Assembly: GCA_016715365.1 (NCBI GenBank)
Contig: JADKAM010000001.1
Span: forward strand, 1,302,001 to 1,366,000
Direction: 5' to 3'
Source of the DNA: Chitinophagaceae bacterium
Lineage (GTDB): Bacteria; Bacteroidota; Bacteroidia; Chitinophagales; Chitinophagaceae
Length of the DNA stretch: 64,000 bases
In this document: positions 63,928 through 64,000 of the stretch, one piece after another
Layout of the letters: each line of letters starts with the position of its first letter
Numbering within the stretch: position 1 is the first letter of the stretch
Translations under genes and position numbers: made by a program
Notes under the pieces: generated by a model
What the model saw: only the letters and a program-made list of their open reading frames with translations
Databases searched by the model: none
Told to the model about the DNA's origin: nothing

Positions 63928-64000
63928 TCATCACTCTTTTTAAAAATATCGGTAAAAATATTTTCTTTATCAAGCTCTTCAATATCACTAAGCACCAGTT
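63924..64000 (-). CDS. Possible C-terminus of a gene entering from the right
   Basis: The minus strand is open for 24 codons, reading LVLSDIEELDKENIFTDIFK and ending KSDD before TAA, with an acidic, charged composition typical of a protein tail. It overlaps the DUF983 stop by four bases. Too little is visible to name it. Confidence 0.4.
   Translation of the reverse strand, partial: LVLSDIEELDKENIFTDIFKKSDD

Noticed and set aside
1..64000. tRNA, rRNA, CRISPR or intact insertion sequence
   Set aside because: I scanned gaps for GTTCRANYC-type T loops, rRNA landmarks, spaced direct repeats and transposase motifs (DDE, tyrosine recombinase). None was convincing.

Overview
The window looks like a chromosomal segment of a low-GC member of the Bacteroidota, most likely family Chitinophagaceae. 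Three kinds of evidence support this. The promoters have the Bacteroidota -7 box TAnnTTTG. Several secreted proteins end in type IX secretion (T9SS) sorting domains. Gene pairs such as ubiE-porT and DUF1800-DUF1501, and a RemB/Wzi-like outer-membrane protein, are typical of the phylum. The genus is inference. I found no rRNA, tRNA, CRISPR array or intact insertion sequence.

Layout. 1-7 kb: the C-terminus of a T9SS cargo protein, a YugP-like zinc peptidase, a LytTR response regulator with a hybrid kinase, and an OmpA-like lipoprotein. 7.4-13.6 kb: two adjacent clpP genes, clpX, purA, an Asp-rich protein and pabB. 13.6-22.2 kb: a decayed accessory island (below). 22-31 kb, mostly minus strand: lytic transglycosylase, gatA, tatA, a mini-lipoprotein, rplS, rny, zapA with a coiled-coil partner, and pheT. 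31.4-45.4 kb: dnaB, rsmE, a TerC-family protein, pyrD, thiolase, the DUF1800/DUF1501 pair, an acetyltransferase-like protein, dnaX and a dihydrolipoamide acyltransferase. 45.9-64 kb: a GbsR regulator with small membrane proteins, a DCC protein, a secreted metzincin, YkuK, engB, ubiE-porT, a RemB-like protein, pyrC, a MutS-like ATPase, a GIY-YIG gene between inverted repeats, a DUF3179 protein, comM, an ABC exporter, SemiSWEET and DUF983.

The most interesting region is 12.9-22.5 kb. A roughly 1-kb segment made of the convergent 3' ends of pabB and a lytic transglycosylase gene is present twice in direct orientation. The left copy has intact pabB and a ruined transglycosylase tail; the right copy has a ruined pabB tail and an intact transglycosylase. 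This arrangement fits single-crossover integration of a circular DNA, or an old tandem duplication. Between the copies lie about 7.5 kb of broken genes: a C39-like/VKOR/thioredoxin fusion, a TlpA-like thioredoxin, a C39 peptidase-ABC exporter and an HlyD adaptor. Two small double-glycine-leader peptide genes share the same upstream sequence, and each would have four cysteines if one frameshift is corrected. I read this as a degraded system for oxidising and exporting disulfide-bonded bacteriocin-like peptides. Every gene in it carries frameshifts or stops, whereas genes on both sides are intact. A local assembly problem must still be excluded.

Two wider patterns stand out. At least five genes have the -7 box only 4-6 nt before the ATG, which predicts leaderless mRNAs. 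Simple word repeats typical of intergenic DNA also appear in frame inside pyrD, rsmE and gatA.
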